Shown here: piece after piece, positions 35,079-46,714 of the stretch
How positions within the stretch are numbered: position 1 is the stretch's first letter
Layout: every line of letters begins with the position of its first letter
NCBI RefSeq assembly: GCF_009649075.1
Contig: NZ_CP045737.1
Coordinates: 1,550,001-1,614,000, forward strand
Direction of reading: 5' to 3'
DNA length: 64,000 nt
Source: Aeromicrobium yanjiei
GTDB taxonomy: Bacteria > Actinomycetota > Actinomycetes > Propionibacteriales > Nocardioidaceae
Position numbers and translations under genes: made by a program
The notes under the pieces: generated by a model
Seen by the model: the letters and a program-made list of their open reading frames with translations, nothing else
Databases searched by the model: none
Told to the model about the DNA's origin: nothing

Positions 35079-37022
35079 GTGGCAGATCCAGCAAGCTATC
35101 GTCCGGCGCCGGGGGAGATCCCCACCGAACCGGGGGTCTACCGCTTCAGGGACGCCGAGCGCCGGGTCATCTACGTCGGCAAGGCCAAGTCCCTGCGGCC
35201 GCGACTGAGCTCGTACTTCCAGGACATCACCAACCTGCACCCGCGGACGCAGCAGATGGTGATGACCGCGTCGTCGGTCGAGTGGACCGTCGTCAGCACC
35301 GAGGTCGAGGCCCTCGCGCTGGAGTACTCCTGGATCAAGGAGTTCGACCCTCGCTTCAACGTCAAGTACCGCGACGACAAGTCCTATCCCTGGCTGGCGG
35401 TCACGGTCAGCGAGGAGTTCCCGCGGGTGACCGTCATGCGCGGCGCCCAGCGCAAGGGCGTGCGCTACTTCGGCCCCTACGGTCACGCGTGGGCGATCCG
35501 CGACACCGTCGACACCCTCCTGCGCGTGTTCCCGATGCGGTCGTGCTCGGCAGGCGTGTTCCGCCGGGCCAAGGCGATCGGCCGCCCGTGCCTGCTCGGT
35601 GACATCGGCAAGTGCGCCGCCCCGTGCGTCGGGCGGGTCAGCCCCGAGGAGCACCGCGAGATCGTCAACGACTTCCTGGCCTTCATGGGCGGGCAGACCG
35701 CCGGCTTCACCAAGCGCATCGAGACCAAGATGCTGGAGGCGTCCGCCCGCGAGGAGTACGAGCTCGCGGCCAAGCTGCGCGACGACCTCGGCGCCCTGCG
35801 ACGGGTGCTGGAGAAGCAGACCGTGGTGCTCGGCGACGGCACCGACGCGGACGTCCTGGGCTTCGTCGAGGACCCGCTCGAGGTCGCGGTGCAGATCTTC
35901 TCGGTGCGCGGTGGACGCATCCGCGGCCAGCGCGGCTGGGTCGCGGAGAAGTCCGACGAGGCCGAGTTCCCCGAGCTCGTGCAGCGCGCGCTCATGACGC
36001 TCTACCAGGACGCGGCACCCTCGGCGATCCCGCGCGAGGTGCTGGTCCCGGAGATGCCGCTCGACGCGAGCACCATCACCGAGCTGCTGAGCGAGCGCCG
36101 GGAGGGGCCGGTGCGTATCCGCGTCCCGCAGCGGGGCGACAAGCGCGCGCTGATGGAGACCGTGACGCAGAACGCCAAGCAGTCGCTCATGCGCCACAAG
36201 ATGAAGCGCACGTCCGACCTGACGGCGCGCAGCCTCGCGCTCGAGGAGATCCAGGAGGCGCTCGATCTCGAGACCGCCCCGCTGCGCATCGAGTGCTACG
36301 ACATCTCCAACCTCGGTGCGACCGAGACCGTGGCGTCGATGGTCGTGTTCGAGGACGGCCTGCCCCGCAAGTCCGAGTACCGCAGGTTCACGATCCGCAA
36401 CGAGGGGCAGAGCGACGTCGCCGCGATGCACGAGGTGATCACACGGCGCTTCACCCAGCTGCTCCGGGCGCGCGACGAGAACGACGACGACGGCCCCGGC
36501 ATCGACCCCGAGACCGGCAAGCCGCGACGTTTCGCCTACAAGCCGTCCCTGGTCGTGGTCGACGGCGGCCCCCCGCAGGTCGCGGCGGCGCACCAGGCGA
36601 TGCAGGAGCTGGGCGTCACTGACGTCGCCCTCGTGGGTCTGGCCAAGCGGCTCGAGGAGGTCTGGCTGCCCGAGGACGAGGACCCCGTGATCCTGCCGCG
36701 CACCAGCGAGGGTCTCTACCTGCTGCAGCGGCTGCGCGACGAGGCCCACCGCTTCGCGATCACCCACCACCGTGGCCGGCGCAGCAAGTCGATGATCGAG
36801 AGCGTGCTCGACCCCGTCGCGGGCCTCGGCCCGACCCGTCGCAAGGCGCTGCTCAAGACGTTCGGGTCGGTCAAGAAGCTGCGGTCCGCGACGGCCGAGG
36901 AGATCGCGACCGTCCCCGGTATCGGCCCGGCTACGGCACAATCCATCGTGGAGGCGCTCGCGACCGGTGAGAGCGCACCGACCATCAACACGGCGACCGG
37001 CGAGATCCTGGAGGACAGTTGA
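35079..37022 (+). CDS. uvrC: Excinuclease ABC subunit C
   Basis: 647 residues. The N-terminal GIY-YIG nuclease ([20 protein letters not shown]) makes the 3' incision. A UVR motif ([20 protein letters not shown]) binds UvrB. The RNase H-like domain ([33 protein letters not shown]) makes the 5' incision. The C-terminal helix-hairpin-helix reads [22 protein letters not shown] 35079 lies 6 nt after TAGGCT (35067-35072), probably leaderless. It heads the uvrC-rapZ-yvcK-whiA cluster and overlaps rapZ. Confidence 0.97.
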   Translation: MADPASYRPAPGEIPTEPGVYRFRDAERRVIYVGKAKSLRPRLSSYFQDITNLHPRTQQMVMTASSVEWTVVSTEVEALALEYSWIKEFDPRFNVKYRDDKSYPWLAVTVSEEFPRVTVMRGAQRKGVRYFGPYGHAWAIRDTVDTLLRVFPMRSCSAGVFRRAKAIGRPCLLGDIGKCAAPCVGRVSPEEHREIVNDFLAFMGGQTAGFTKRIETKMLEASAREEYELAAKLRDDLGALRRVLEKQTVVLGDGTDADVLGFVEDPLEVAVQIFSVRGGRIRGQRGWVAEKSDEAEFPELVQRALMTLYQDAAPSAIPREVLVPEMPLDASTITELLSERREGPVRIRVPQRGDKRALMETVTQNAKQSLMRHKMKRTSDLTARSLALEEIQEALDLETAPLRIECYDISNLGATETVASMVVFEDGLPRKSEYRRFTIRNEGQSDVAAMHEVITRRFTQLLRARDENDDDGPGIDPETGKPRRFAYKPSLVVVDGGPPQVAAAHQAMQELGVTDVALVGLAKRLEEVWLPEDEDPVILPRTSEGLYLLQRLRDEAHRFAITHHRGRRSKSMIESVLDPVAGLGPTRRKALLKTFGSVKKLRSATAEEIATVPGIGPATAQSIVEALATGESAPTINTATGEILEDS

Positions 37023-37879
37023 CCACCCTCAGCCAGCTGGTGCTGGTCACCGGCATGACCGGTGCCGGCCGCGGCTCCGCCGCGAAGGTCCTGGAGAAGC
37101 TCGACTACTACGTCATCGACAACCTGCCGCCGTCGCTGCTGCACGGCGCGGTCGACACGGTCCAGAAGTCGGGCATCGCCCGGCTCGCGGTCGTCGTGGA
37201 CGCGCGCTCGCGACAGTTCTTCGGTGAGCTCATGGAGGCGCTGGAGTCGCTGCGCGAGGTCGGCGTGGACACCCGGATCCTCTATCTCGAGGCGTCCGAC
37301 GAGGTGCTGGTGCGTCGCCAGGAGGCCGCGCGGCGCCCGCACCCGCTCAGCCTGGAGGGGCGCCTGCTCGACGGCTTCGAGCGCGAGCGCGAGCTGCTTC
37401 GCCAGCTGCGTGGGCGCGCCGACATCGTGGTCGACACGACCAATCTCAACGTCCACCAGCTCGGCCAGCGGGTCCACGCGGCGTTCGAGGACGCCGACTC
37501 CGGCGGCCTGCGGGCCTCGGTGGTGTCGTTCGGCTTCAAGTACGGCATCCCGATCGACGCCGACATGGTCGCCGACCTGCGCTTCCTGCCCAATCCCTAC
37601 TGGATCGACGAGCTGCGCCCACTGAGCGGCCTCGACACCCCCGTGAGCGACTACGTCCTGACGCAGCCGCGGGCCGAGGAGTTCCTCGAGCAGTACGAAC
37701 GGCTCGTGGCCCTGCTGACCGACGGCTACCTGCGCGAGGACAAGCACTTCCTGACGATCGCGATCGGCTGCACCGGGGGGCGCCACCGCAGCGTGGCGAT
37801 GTCCGAGGCGTTCGCCGAGCGGCTGCGGTCCCACGGCGTCCGCACCTTGGTGGTGCACCGCGACCTGGGGCGCGAGTGA
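37019..37879 (+). CDS. rapZ: RapZ-family nucleotide-binding protein
   Basis: 286 residues. The N-terminal P-loop reads [15 protein letters not shown], and the family segments [12 protein letters not shown] and [19 protein letters not shown] are present. In E. coli RapZ is an RNA-binding adaptor controlling glucosamine-6-phosphate synthase. In actinobacteria it is conserved in the uvrC-rapZ-yvcK-whiA cluster with a less defined role. It starts with TTG overlapping the uvrC stop (TTGA), so it is translationally coupled. Confidence 0.94.
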   Translation: MTTLSQLVLVTGMTGAGRGSAAKVLEKLDYYVIDNLPPSLLHGAVDTVQKSGIARLAVVVDARSRQFFGELMEALESLREVGVDTRILYLEASDEVLVRRQEAARRPHPLSLEGRLLDGFERERELLRQLRGRADIVVDTTNLNVHQLGQRVHAAFEDADSGGLRASVVSFGFKYGIPIDADMVADLRFLPNPYWIDELRPLSGLDTPVSDYVLTQPRAEEFLEQYERLVALLTDGYLREDKHFLTIAIGCTGGRHRSVAMSEAFAERLRSHGVRTLVVHRDLGRE

Positions 37880-38853
37880 TCCCGCGGACTCCGCGCCCGG
37901 CGCGCCCCGAGCGTTTCGACGGTGACCTCAAGGTCGTCTCGCTCGGCGGTGGGCACGGGCTGGCCGCGAGCCTCTCGGCGCTGCGCCGGCTGACGACCGA
38001 GCTCACGGGCGTCGTCACAGTGGCCGACAACGGCGGCTCGTCGGGTCGTCTGCGCGAGGAGCTGGGCGGGCTGCCGCCGGGCGACCTGCGCATGGCCCTC
38101 GCGGCGCTCTGCGGCGACGACGACTGGGGACGCACGTGGGCGAGCGTCCTGCAGCACCGTTTCTCCAGCGGCGGCCCCCTCAACGGTCACGCGGTCGGCA
38201 ACCTGCTGATCGCGGCCCTGTGGGACCAGCACGACCACGTGGCGGGCCTCGACCTCGTGGGTGACCTGCTGGGTGCTCAGGGACGGGTGCTGCCGATGGC
38301 CTCGGTCCCGCTCGACATCGAGGCCGACGTCCGCCTGACCTCTGACCCCGACCGGCTGACCATCGTCCGCGGCCAGGTCCAGGTCGCGAGCGTCGACGGG
38401 CAGGTCGTCACGGTGCGGCTCGACCCGAGCGACCCGCCGGCCTGCCCGCAGGCGGTCGAGGCCGTCGAGGTGGCCGACTGGGTCGTCGTGGGGCCGGGCT
38501 CGTGGTTCACCAGCGTGATGCCCACCCTGTTGGTGCCCGAGCTGCGGGACGCCCTGATCTCGACGCCGGCGCGCCGCGTCCTGGTGCTCAACCTCACCGA
38601 GCAGGACGGCGAGACCGAGGGCCTGAGCCCCACCGACCACCTGGAGGTGCTGGCCGCCCACGCACCCGAGCTGAGACTCGATGCGGTCATCGCCGACACG
38701 AGCCTCGTTGACATGCGTGGCACGCTGGAGGCGGCTGCCCGGGGCCTCGGCGCGACGCTGTTCGTGTCGGACCTCGCGGTGACCCCCGGCTCCGACCAGC
38801 ACGACCCCGCGTCCCTTGCAGCCGCATTCGGACACGTCATGAGGCAGGCGTAA
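37876..38853 (+). CDS. yvcK: YvcK/CofD-like protein (gluconeogenesis factor)
   Basis: 325 residues of the CofD-like UPF0052 family. The N-terminal LKVVSLGGGHGLAASLSALR is followed by VVTVADNGGSSGRLREEL, PPGDLRMALAAL, and VVVGPGSWFTSVMPTLLVPE. YvcK homologues bind UDP-GlcNAc or related nucleotide sugars and are needed for growth on gluconeogenic carbon and for cell-wall homeostasis. It starts with GTG overlapping the rapZ stop. Confidence 0.93.
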   Translation: MIPRTPRPARPERFDGDLKVVSLGGGHGLAASLSALRRLTTELTGVVTVADNGGSSGRLREELGGLPPGDLRMALAALCGDDDWGRTWASVLQHRFSSGGPLNGHAVGNLLIAALWDQHDHVAGLDLVGDLLGAQGRVLPMASVPLDIEADVRLTSDPDRLTIVRGQVQVASVDGQVVTVRLDPSDPPACPQAVEAVEVADWVVVGPGSWFTSVMPTLLVPELRDALISTPARRVLVLNLTEQDGETEGLSPTDHLEVLAAHAPELRLDAVIADTSLVDMRGTLEAAARGLGATLFVSDLAVTPGSDQHDPASLAAAFGHVMRQA

Positions 38854-38892
38854 AGTGACCATTTTCCCGACGACCCAAAGGGGACCCGCTGC

Positions 38893-39876
38893 ATGGCGAT
38901 GACGGCACAGGTGAAGGCCGAGCTGGCCAACACCTCGATCACCAAGTCGTGCTGCCGCAAGGCCGAGGTCTCCTCGATCCTCCGGTTCTCCGGTGGGCTC
39001 CACATCGTCTCGGGCCGCATCGTGGTCGAGGCCGAGGTCGACACCGGGGCGGCGGCGCGTCGGCTCCGCAAGGACATCGCCGAGATCTACGGCCACGACA
39101 GCGAGATCCTCGTGGTGCAGAACGCCGGCATCCGCAAGGACACCCACTACGTCGTCCGGGTCTCCAAGGACGGTGAGGCGCTCGCCCGCCAGACCGGCCT
39201 GATCGACGGCAGCGGTCGTCCGATCCGCGGCCTCCCGCCGCAGGTGGTCTCCGGATCGTCGTGCGACGCCGTGGCCGCGTGGCGTGGCTCGTTCCTGGCC
39301 CACGGCTCGCTCACCGAGCCCGGACGCTCGTCGGCGCTCGAGGTGAGCTGCCCGAGCCCGGAGGCCGCCCTGGCCCTGGTCGGCGCTGCCCGCCGTGTCG
39401 GCATCAGCGCCAAGGCGCGTGAGGTCCGCGGCATCGACCGGGTCGTCATCCGCGACGGAGAGGCCATCGGCGCCCTGCTGACGCGCCTCGGGGCACACGA
39501 GTCCCTGCTGGCCTGGGAGGAGCGACGCATGCGCCGCGAGGTGCGCGCGACGGCCAACCGGCTGGCCAACTTCGACGACGCCAACCTGCGCCGCTCGGCC
39601 CGTGCCGCCGTCGCAGCCGGCGCCCGTGCGCAGCGCGCGCTGGAGATCCTGGGCGACGAGGTGCCCGACCACCTCAAGATGGCCGGCACCCTGCGCGTCG
39701 AGCACCGCCAGGCGAGCCTCGAGGAGCTCGGTCAGCTGCACGAGCCGGCGCTCACGAAGGACGCGATCGCAGGCCGTATCCGCCGTCTCCTGGCCATGGC
39801 CGACAAGCGTGCCGAGGACCTCGGCATCCCCGACACCGAGTCGAGCCTCGGCGACGACAACCTCGGCATCGACTGA
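38893..39876 (+). CDS. whiA: DNA-binding sporulation/cell-division regulator WhiA
   Basis: 327 residues. The N-terminal bilobal LAGLIDADG-derived domain is seen from [20 protein letters not shown], and the C-terminal WhiA HTH from [20 protein letters not shown] through [15 protein letters not shown]. In Streptomyces it activates division genes with WhiB; in non-sporulating actinobacteria it is kept as a division regulator. It lies 39 bp after yvcK with AAAGGGG upstream of the ATG. Confidence 0.96.
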   Translation: MAMTAQVKAELANTSITKSCCRKAEVSSILRFSGGLHIVSGRIVVEAEVDTGAAARRLRKDIAEIYGHDSEILVVQNAGIRKDTHYVVRVSKDGEALARQTGLIDGSGRPIRGLPPQVVSGSSCDAVAAWRGSFLAHGSLTEPGRSSALEVSCPSPEAALALVGAARRVGISAKAREVRGIDRVVIRDGEAIGALLTRLGAHESLLAWEERRMRREVRATANRLANFDDANLRRSARAAVAAGARAQRALEILGDEVPDHLKMAGTLRVEHRQASLEELGQLHEPALTKDAIAGRIRRLLAMADKRAEDLGIPDTESSLGDDNLGID

Positions 39877-39926
39877 CTGCCTGTCCGGTGCGTGGAGGTG
39901 ACTCGCCGGTAGCGCTGGGTTCTCGG

Positions 39927-39932
39927 TAGGGT
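39927..39932 (+). promoter_or_regulatory. Probable -10 element of the gap-pgk-tpiA-secG-rbpA transcript
   Basis: TAGGGT in the 97 bp whiA-gap gap, about 35 nt before a leader with AGGAG and the GTG of gap. Only the hexamer supports it. Confidence 0.5.
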
Positions 39933-39943
39933 GGTGACGTTAG

Positions 39944-40978
<1,035 letters not shown>

Positions 40979-40979
40979 C

Positions 40980-42182
40980 GTGCGGACCGTCTCGGACCTC
41001 GGTGACCTGCGCGGCAAGCGCGTCCTCGTCCGCAGTGACCTGAACGTGCCCCTCGACGGCACGACGATCACGGACGACGGGCGCGTCCGCGCGAGCGTCC
41101 CGACCATCAAGTCCCTGGCTGACGCAGGTGCGCGCGTCCTCGTGACCGCGCACCTGGGTCGGCCCAAGGGTGCGCCCGACGCGGCGTACTCGCTGGCTCC
41201 CGTGGCGGCTCGGCTGGCCGAGCTGCTCGGTGCGCCGGTCGAGTTCGCGGGCGACACCGTCGGCCCGGAGGCCCAGCGGGTCTCCGCGGGGCTCCGGGAC
41301 GGTCAGGTCGCGGTGCTCGAGAACGTCCGCTTCAACGCGGGCGAGACGAGCAAGGACGACGCCGAGCGTGGCGCGTTCGCCGATCAGCTCGCCGCGCTGG
41401 CCGACGTGTTCGTCTCCGACGGTTTCGGGGTCGTCCACCGCAAGCAGGCCAGCGTCTACGACGTCGCGACCCGGCTCCCCGCCGCGGTCGGCGGTCTCGT
41501 CGAGGCCGAGGTCACGGTCCTCAAGCGGCTCACCGAGTCGCCCGAACGTCCCTACACCGTCGTGCTGGGCGGCTCGAAGGTCTCCGACAAGCTCGGGGTC
41601 ATCGACAACCTGCTCGACAAGGCCGACCACCTCCTGATCGGCGGCGGCATGGTCTTCACCTTCCTCAAGGCCCAGGGCCACGAGGTGGGCACGTCCCTGC
41701 TCGAGGAGGACCAGCTCGAGGTGGCCCGCGGCTACATCGAGCAGGCCAAGGCGCAGGGCGTCACGCTCCTGCTGCCGACCGACATCGTCGTGGCACCCGA
41801 GTTCAAGGACGCCGGCGCCACGGTCGTCGCGGCCGACGCGATCCCGGCCGATCAGCTCGGTCTGGACATCGGCCCGGACTCGGCCGCAGCGTTCGCCGAG
41901 GTCATCCGCGGCTCCCGCACGGTCTTCTGGAACGGCCCGATGGGCGTGTTCGAGATGGCGTCGTTCGCAGCCGGCACCAAGGCCGTCGCGCAGGCGTTGA
42001 CCGAGGTCGACGGGCTGTCGGTCGTCGGCGGCGGCGACTCGGCCGCGGCCGTGCGCCAGCTGGGCTTCGCAGACGACCAGTTCGGTCACATCTCCACCGG
42101 CGGCGGCGCCTCGCTCGAGTACCTCGAGGGCAAGACGCTCCCCGGCCTCGCCATCCTCGATCAGCAGAGCGAAGGGAACTGA
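40980..42182 (+). CDS. pgk: Phosphoglycerate kinase
   Basis: 400 residues. N-terminal [15 protein letters not shown] substrate motif, [19 protein letters not shown], and the C-terminal nucleotide site [20 protein letters not shown] and [14 protein letters not shown]. It makes ATP from 1,3-bisphosphoglycerate. The GTG start is 1 bp after the gap stop; the stop is 1 bp before tpiA. Confidence 0.97.
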   Translation: MRTVSDLGDLRGKRVLVRSDLNVPLDGTTITDDGRVRASVPTIKSLADAGARVLVTAHLGRPKGAPDAAYSLAPVAARLAELLGAPVEFAGDTVGPEAQRVSAGLRDGQVAVLENVRFNAGETSKDDAERGAFADQLAALADVFVSDGFGVVHRKQASVYDVATRLPAAVGGLVEAEVTVLKRLTESPERPYTVVLGGSKVSDKLGVIDNLLDKADHLLIGGGMVFTFLKAQGHEVGTSLLEEDQLEVARGYIEQAKAQGVTLLLPTDIVVAPEFKDAGATVVAADAIPADQLGLDIGPDSAAAFAEVIRGSRTVFWNGPMGVFEMASFAAGTKAVAQALTEVDGLSVVGGGDSAAAVRQLGFADDQFGHISTGGGASLEYLEGKTLPGLAILDQQSEGN

Positions 42183-42183
42183 C

Positions 42184-42987
42184 ATGGCCTCCGCCCGTAC
42201 GCCGCTCATGGCCGGCAACTGGAAGTCCAACCTCGACCACCAGGAGGCGCTGGTCCTCGTCCAGAAGCTCGCGTGGACGCTGCAGGACAAGAAGCACGAC
42301 TACGACAAGGCCGAGGTCGTCGTGGTCCCGCCGTTCACCGATCTGCGCAGCGTCCAGACGCTCGTCGACGGCGATCACCTGTCGATCCGCTACGGCGCGC
42401 AGGACGTGTCCGAGCACGACGGCGGCGCCTACACCGGTGAGGTCACCGCGGCGATGCTCGCCAAGCTCGGCTGCTCGTACGTCGTGGTCGGCCACTCCGA
42501 GCGCCGCGAGTACCACGGCGAGACCGATCAGCAGGTCAACGTCAAGGCCACCAAGGCACTCGGCGCGGGCATGAGCCCGATCGTGTGCGTGGGCGAGGGC
42601 CTCGAGGTCCGCCAGTCCGGTCAGCACGTCGCCTACACACTCGACCAGGTCGACGGCTCGCTCGCGGGCCTGACCGCCGAGCAGATGGCCGACGTGGTCA
42701 TCGCGTACGAGCCCGTGTGGGCCATCGGGACCGGCGAGGTGGCCACTCCCGAGGACGCTCAGGAGGTCTGTGCGGCCATCCGTGGGCGTGTCGAGGAGAC
42801 CTGGTCGTCGGAGGTGGCCGCCGCAACGCGTATTCTTTACGGCGGATCGGTGAAAGCGGCGAACATCGCCGCCATCATGGCCAAGTCGGACGTCGACGGG
42901 GCCCTGGTTGGCGGAGCAAGCCTCCAGGCTGAGGAGTTCGCCGCGATCGCCCGGTTCTATGCCATGCCGGACCTGTCCGGCGCCTGA
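42184..42987 (+). CDS. tpiA: Triosephosphate isomerase
   Basis: 267 residues, TIM barrel. It has NWKSN near residue 12, the catalytic His segment [15 protein letters not shown], the catalytic Glu loop [20 protein letters not shown], and the phosphate-binding [15 protein letters not shown]. It interconverts dihydroxyacetone phosphate and glyceraldehyde 3-phosphate and is cotranscribed with pgk. Confidence 0.97.
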   Translation: MASARTPLMAGNWKSNLDHQEALVLVQKLAWTLQDKKHDYDKAEVVVVPPFTDLRSVQTLVDGDHLSIRYGAQDVSEHDGGAYTGEVTAAMLAKLGCSYVVVGHSERREYHGETDQQVNVKATKALGAGMSPIVCVGEGLEVRQSGQHVAYTLDQVDGSLAGLTAEQMADVVIAYEPVWAIGTGEVATPEDAQEVCAAIRGRVEETWSSEVAAATRILYGGSVKAANIAAIMAKSDVDGALVGGASLQAEEFAAIARFYAMPDLSGA

Positions 42988-43002
42988 CAACGAAGGCCCA
43001 AC

Positions 43003-43239
43003 GTGATTCTGACGTTTTCCATCCTCCTCGCGATCAGCAGCCTGCTGATGATCGTGCTGGTCCTCATGCACAAGGGCCGCGGAGGTGGCCTCTCCGACAT
43101 GTTCGGCGGAGGCGTCTCCAGCTCCCTTGGAGGATCCTCGGTCGCTGAGCGCAACCTCGACCGCATCACGGTCGGTATCGCAGTCGTCTGGGTCGTGTGC
43201 ATCTTCGCACTCGGCCTGCTCCTGAAGGTGAGTAACTAG
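43003..43239 (+). CDS. secG: Preprotein translocase subunit SecG
   Basis: 78 residues with two membrane helices (ILTFSILLAISSLLMIVLVL and ITVGIAVVWVVCIFALGLLL) around the conserved MHKGRGGGLSDMFGGG loop. It assists SecYE protein export. It lies 15 bp after tpiA, as in most actinobacteria, and its TAG overlaps the rbpA GTG start. Confidence 0.94.
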   Translation: MILTFSILLAISSLLMIVLVLMHKGRGGGLSDMFGGGVSSSLGGSSVAERNLDRITVGIAVVWVVCIFALGLLLKVSN

Positions 43240-43592
43240 TGGCAGCAGGTGCAATCCGGGGAAGCCGTATCGGCTCCGGTCCCATGGGCGAGGCTGAGCG
43301 TGGCGAAGCCGCCCCGCGACAGTTCGTGACGTTCTTCTGCATCAACAACCACACGACGGAGCTGCAGTTCGCGATCGAGGCCGAGGTGCCGGAGTCGTGG
43401 GACTGCCCGCGCTGCGGCATGCCGGCCAGCGTCGACGCCGACAAGCGTCCGACGGCCAAGAAGATCGAGCCCTACAAGACTCATCTGGCCTACGTCAAGG
43501 AGCGTCGCTCCGAGACTGAGGCCGACGAGATCCTCAAGGAAGCCGTCGACATGCTGCGCAGCAAGCGCAAGTCGGGCGAGATCATCTTCTGA
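43239..43592 (+). CDS. rbpA: RNA polymerase-binding protein RbpA
   Basis: 117 residues. The actinobacterial RbpA pattern runs from IRGSRIGSGPMGEAERGEAA through the zinc-type Cys pairs (FFCINNHTTELQF, WDCPRCGMPASVD) to the C-terminal sigma-interaction helix EADEILKEAVDMLRSK. It binds RNA polymerase and group 1/2 sigma factors and stabilises open complexes. GTG 43239 overlaps the secG stop (coupled). The 3' end overlaps the convergent pgl gene by 11 bp. Confidence 0.95.
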   Translation: MAAGAIRGSRIGSGPMGEAERGEAAPRQFVTFFCINNHTTELQFAIEAEVPESWDCPRCGMPASVDADKRPTAKKIEPYKTHLAYVKERRSETEADEILKEAVDMLRSKRKSGEIIF

Positions 43593-44286
43593 CGATCAGC
43601 GCGGACGCGGGCACGTCGACCAGCCACACGGTCTCGGCGAGGCCCTGCACGCCGGATGCCGGGGTGTCCTCGATCGTGCCGTCGGCGTGGGCGCGGGCAA
43701 CCGCCTCGGCCTTGCCCTCGCCGGCGACGATCAGCCACACGCTCTGCGCGTTGCGCAGGGCCGGATAGGTCAGCGAGATGCGCTCGGGCGGCGGCTTGGG
43801 GGAGTCGAGGACCTCGACGGCCAGGCGCTTGGTCTCGTGCACCTGCGGGTGACCGGGGAACAGCGAGGCGATGTGGCCGTCGGGTCCCACCCCGAGCAGC
43901 ACGAGGTCGAACGGCTCGCCGGGCAGCTCCGCGGCGTACCGGTCGGCGGCCTCGCCGATCGCGAGTCCGCCGTCGGCCGCCGGCATCGCGTGGATCCGGT
44001 CGGCCGGGACGCCCAGGCGGTCCAGGAACGCGTCCTTGGCCTGCCGGTCGTTGCGGTCGGCATCGCCGGCCGGCACGAACCGCTCGTCGCCCCAGTAGAA
44101 GTCCACGTCGGTCCAGTCGACGTCGCCGCCGCTGATCTGCTCGTACGCGTCGATCGCGATCGTGCCGCCGGTGAGCACGATGGTGGGCGTACGTCCCTCG
44201 CGCTGGACCTCGGCGACCTTGTCGGTGATGCGTTGGGCAATGACGGCCGCGAGCTCTTCCGCAGTCGGCCAGACCTCTGTGGTCAT
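43582..44286 (-). CDS. pgl: 6-phosphogluconolactonase
   Basis: 234 residues of the DevB/NagB-like family. Visible motifs are IVLTGGTIAIDAYEQI, FYWGDERFVPAGDADRN, and LLGVGPDGHIASLFPGHP. It hydrolyses 6-phosphogluconolactone in the oxidative pentose-phosphate pathway. ATG 44286 overlaps the opcA stop by 4 bp, making it the last gene of the tkt-tal-pgi-zwf-opcA-pgl operon. Confidence 0.93.
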   Translation of the reverse strand: MTTEVWPTAEELAAVIAQRITDKVAEVQREGRTPTIVLTGGTIAIDAYEQISGGDVDWTDVDFYWGDERFVPAGDADRNDRQAKDAFLDRLGVPADRIHAMPAADGGLAIGEAADRYAAELPGEPFDLVLLGVGPDGHIASLFPGHPQVHETKRLAVEVLDSPKPPPERISLTYPALRNAQSVWLIVAGEGKAEAVARAHADGTIEDTPASGVQGLAETVWLVDVPASALIVRR

Positions 44287-45188
44287 ACGTCCTCCTCGAG
44301 CATGTACTGGATGGTCTGGGCATAGACCTCGTCCGCGTCGAGGCGGCGCAGGTCCTCGGCGAGCAGCTCGGCCAGGGTGCGGGCACCCAGCGGCACCTCG
44401 CGCGGCGACGAGCCCGGGACGCTGAAGTGGCAGGACACGGAGTCGACCCGCTCGATCAGCACATCGCCCTCGGCGGTGTGCAGCACCACCGACGCGATCT
44501 GTGGGGTGTCGATGCGCTTGCGCTTGATCGGGACCTTTAGCCTGCTCTCGAGCCACGACACGAGCAGGAGCGCGACCGGGTTGCCGGTGCCGGCGGTCAC
44601 CGTGCCGCCGGTGACGGTGCCAGTGGTCTGGTCGAGCGCCGCGGCGAGCAGGGCGCGCCACGGGGTCGAGCGCGTCCACGACAGGTCGGTGTCACCCGGC
44701 TGATAGGCCCGCGCCACGGCCTTGAGCGAACGGATCGGCGAGTCCGTGGCCTCGGCGTCGGTGAGGCGTCGTCGGGCGAGCCGGCCGATCGCGTCGGCGG
44801 ACGGGTTCGACGGGGGCTTTCCGGGCCACCACACCACGACGGGGGAGTCGGGCAGCAGCAGGGGCAGGACGACGGACTCCGCGTGCTTGGTCAGCTCGCC
44901 GGAGATGCGTAGCAGGATCGACTCGCCGGAGGAGCTCTCGCCGACGCGCACCTTGGCGTCGAGCTTTGCCCCGCCGCGGCCGTCGCCGATGATCACGCCG
45001 ATCACGCGCGAGGGGTGCTCGCGCGACAGGGTGGTCGCGGTCTTGAGCGCCTCGCTGACGTTCTCGTCGTCGGTCACGACCAGCAGCGTCAGCACCATGT
45101 CCATCGCGGGACTGCCCGCAGCCGACCGGGCCTTGACGAGCGCGCGGGCGATCTGCGAGGAGTTGGTGTCGGTGAGTGCGATCTCCAT
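44283..45188 (-). CDS. opcA: Glucose-6-phosphate dehydrogenase assembly protein OpcA
   Basis: 301-residue OpcA family protein. Diagnostic segments are LTLLVVTDDENVSEAL, LPLLLPDSPVVVWWPGKPPS and VPIKRKRIDTPQIASVVLHT. In actinobacteria and cyanobacteria it is required for redox-controlled activation of Zwf, and here it starts within the zwf stop codon (1 nt shared). It is placed between zwf and pgl as usual. Confidence 0.93.
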   Translation of the reverse strand: MEIALTDTNSSQIARALVKARSAAGSPAMDMVLTLLVVTDDENVSEALKTATTLSREHPSRVIGVIIGDGRGGAKLDAKVRVGESSSGESILLRISGELTKHAESVVLPLLLPDSPVVVWWPGKPPSNPSADAIGRLARRRLTDAEATDSPIRSLKAVARAYQPGDTDLSWTRSTPWRALLAAALDQTTGTVTGGTVTAGTGNPVALLLVSWLESRLKVPIKRKRIDTPQIASVVLHTAEGDVLIERVDSVSCHFSVPGSSPREVPLGARTLAELLAEDLRRLDADEVYAQTIQYMLEEDV

Positions 45189-46714
45189 CAGGGACGCCTC
45201 CAGGTGCGGCCGTCGCGGGCCATCATGGCATCGGCGGACGGGGGGCCCCAGGTGCCGGCCGGGTAGGTGTCGATCTCCTTGTCCTGCTTCCAGTGCGCGA
45301 TGACCGGATCGAGGATCTTCCAGGACAGCTCGACCTCCTCGTGCTGCGGGAACAGCGGCGGATCGCCGAGCAGCACGTCGAGGATGAGTCGTTCGTACGC
45401 CTCGGGGCTGCTCTCGACGAACGCACCGCCGTAGGCGAAGTCCATGTTGACGTCACGGATTTCCATCGTGGTGCCAGGCACCTTGGCGCCGAACCGCAGC
45501 GTGACGCCCTCGTCGGGCTGGATGCGCATGACCAGGGCGTTCTGGCCGAGCTCCTCCACGTCGTTCTTGTTGAACGGCTGGTGGGGCGCGCGCTTGAACA
45601 CGACCGCGACCTCGGTGACGCGTCGTCCGAGACGCTTGCCGGTGCGCAGGTAGAACGGGACCCCGGCCCAGCGTCGGGTCGACACGTCGACCCGGATCGC
45701 GGCGTACGTCTCGGCGCGGGAGCCCTCGTGGACGCCCTCCTCCTCGAGGTAGCCGCGCACCTTCTCGCCACCGGCCCACCCGGCGACGTACTGCGCCTGC
45801 GCGGTGTGCAGGTCCATGCGGGCCGGGGGACGGGCGTTGGCGAGGATCTTCTGCTTCTCCAGGCGGAGGCTCGAGGCGTTGAACGAGACCGGCTCCTCCA
45901 TTGCGATGAGGGCCATGAGCTGCAGCAGGTGGTTCTGGATCACGTCGCGTGCGGCGCCGATGCTGTCGTAGTAGCCGGCCCGCGAGCCGATGCCAATGTC
46001 CTCGGCCATCGTGATCTGCACGTGGTCGACGTAGTGGTTGTTCCAGATCGGCTCGAACATCCCGTTGGCGAAGCGGAAGGCCAGGATGTTCTGGACCGTC
46101 TCCTTGCCGAGGTAGTGGTCGATGCGGAAGACCGACTCCCGCGAGAACACGTCGCCCACCATGCGGTTGAGCTCGACCGCGGAGGCGAGGTCGTGCCCGA
46201 ACGGCTTCTCGATCACGACCCGGCGCCAGCCCTTGGACGACTCGGCGAGGCCGTGCTTCTTGATCTGCGACACCACGACGGGGAACAGGCTCGGCGGGAT
46301 CGACAGGTAGAAGGCGTGGTTGCCGCCCGTGCCCTGCTGGTCGTCGAGCTCCTTCATGGTGTCGGCGAGCCGGTCCCACGCGTCGTCGTCGTCGAACTCA
46401 CCCGGCACGAAGCGGATGCCCGCCGCGAGCTGCTTCCAGACGGTCTCGCTCCAGGGGGTGCGGGCACCCTCCTTGGCGGCCTTCTTGATCATCTGGGCGA
46501 ACGTGCCGTCCTTGAAGTCGGCCCGGGCGAAGCCGACCAGGGCGAACCCCGGGGGCAGGAGCCCGCGGTTGGCCAGGTCGTACACGGCCGGGATGAGCTT
46601 CTTCTTGGCCAGGTCGCCCGTGACACCGAACAGGATCAGGCTGCACGGCCCGGCGATGCGGGGGAGACGACGATCGGTGGGGTCGCGCAGAGGGTTGACG
46701 TGCTCCGCCGTCAT
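45188..46714 (-). CDS. zwf: Glucose-6-phosphate 1-dehydrogenase
   Basis: 508 residues. NADP-binding LILFGVTGDLAKKKLIPAVY, active-site RIDHYLGKETVQNILAFRFA, then TMAEDIGIGSRAGYYDSIGA. It catalyses the first, NADPH-yielding step of the oxidative pentose-phosphate branch. Its ATG overlaps the pgi stop by 4 bp (ATGA), and its stop shares 1 nt with opcA. Confidence 0.97.
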   Translation of the reverse strand: MTAEHVNPLRDPTDRRLPRIAGPCSLILFGVTGDLAKKKLIPAVYDLANRGLLPPGFALVGFARADFKDGTFAQMIKKAAKEGARTPWSETVWKQLAAGIRFVPGEFDDDDAWDRLADTMKELDDQQGTGGNHAFYLSIPPSLFPVVVSQIKKHGLAESSKGWRRVVIEKPFGHDLASAVELNRMVGDVFSRESVFRIDHYLGKETVQNILAFRFANGMFEPIWNNHYVDHVQITMAEDIGIGSRAGYYDSIGAARDVIQNHLLQLMALIAMEEPVSFNASSLRLEKQKILANARPPARMDLHTAQAQYVAGWAGGEKVRGYLEEEGVHEGSRAETYAAIRVDVSTRRWAGVPFYLRTGKRLGRRVTEVAVVFKRAPHQPFNKNDVEELGQNALVMRIQPDEGVTLRFGAKVPGTTMEIRDVNMDFAYGGAFVESSPEAYERLILDVLLGDPPLFPQHEEVELSWKILDPVIAHWKQDKEIDTYPAGTWGPPSADAMMARDGRTWRRP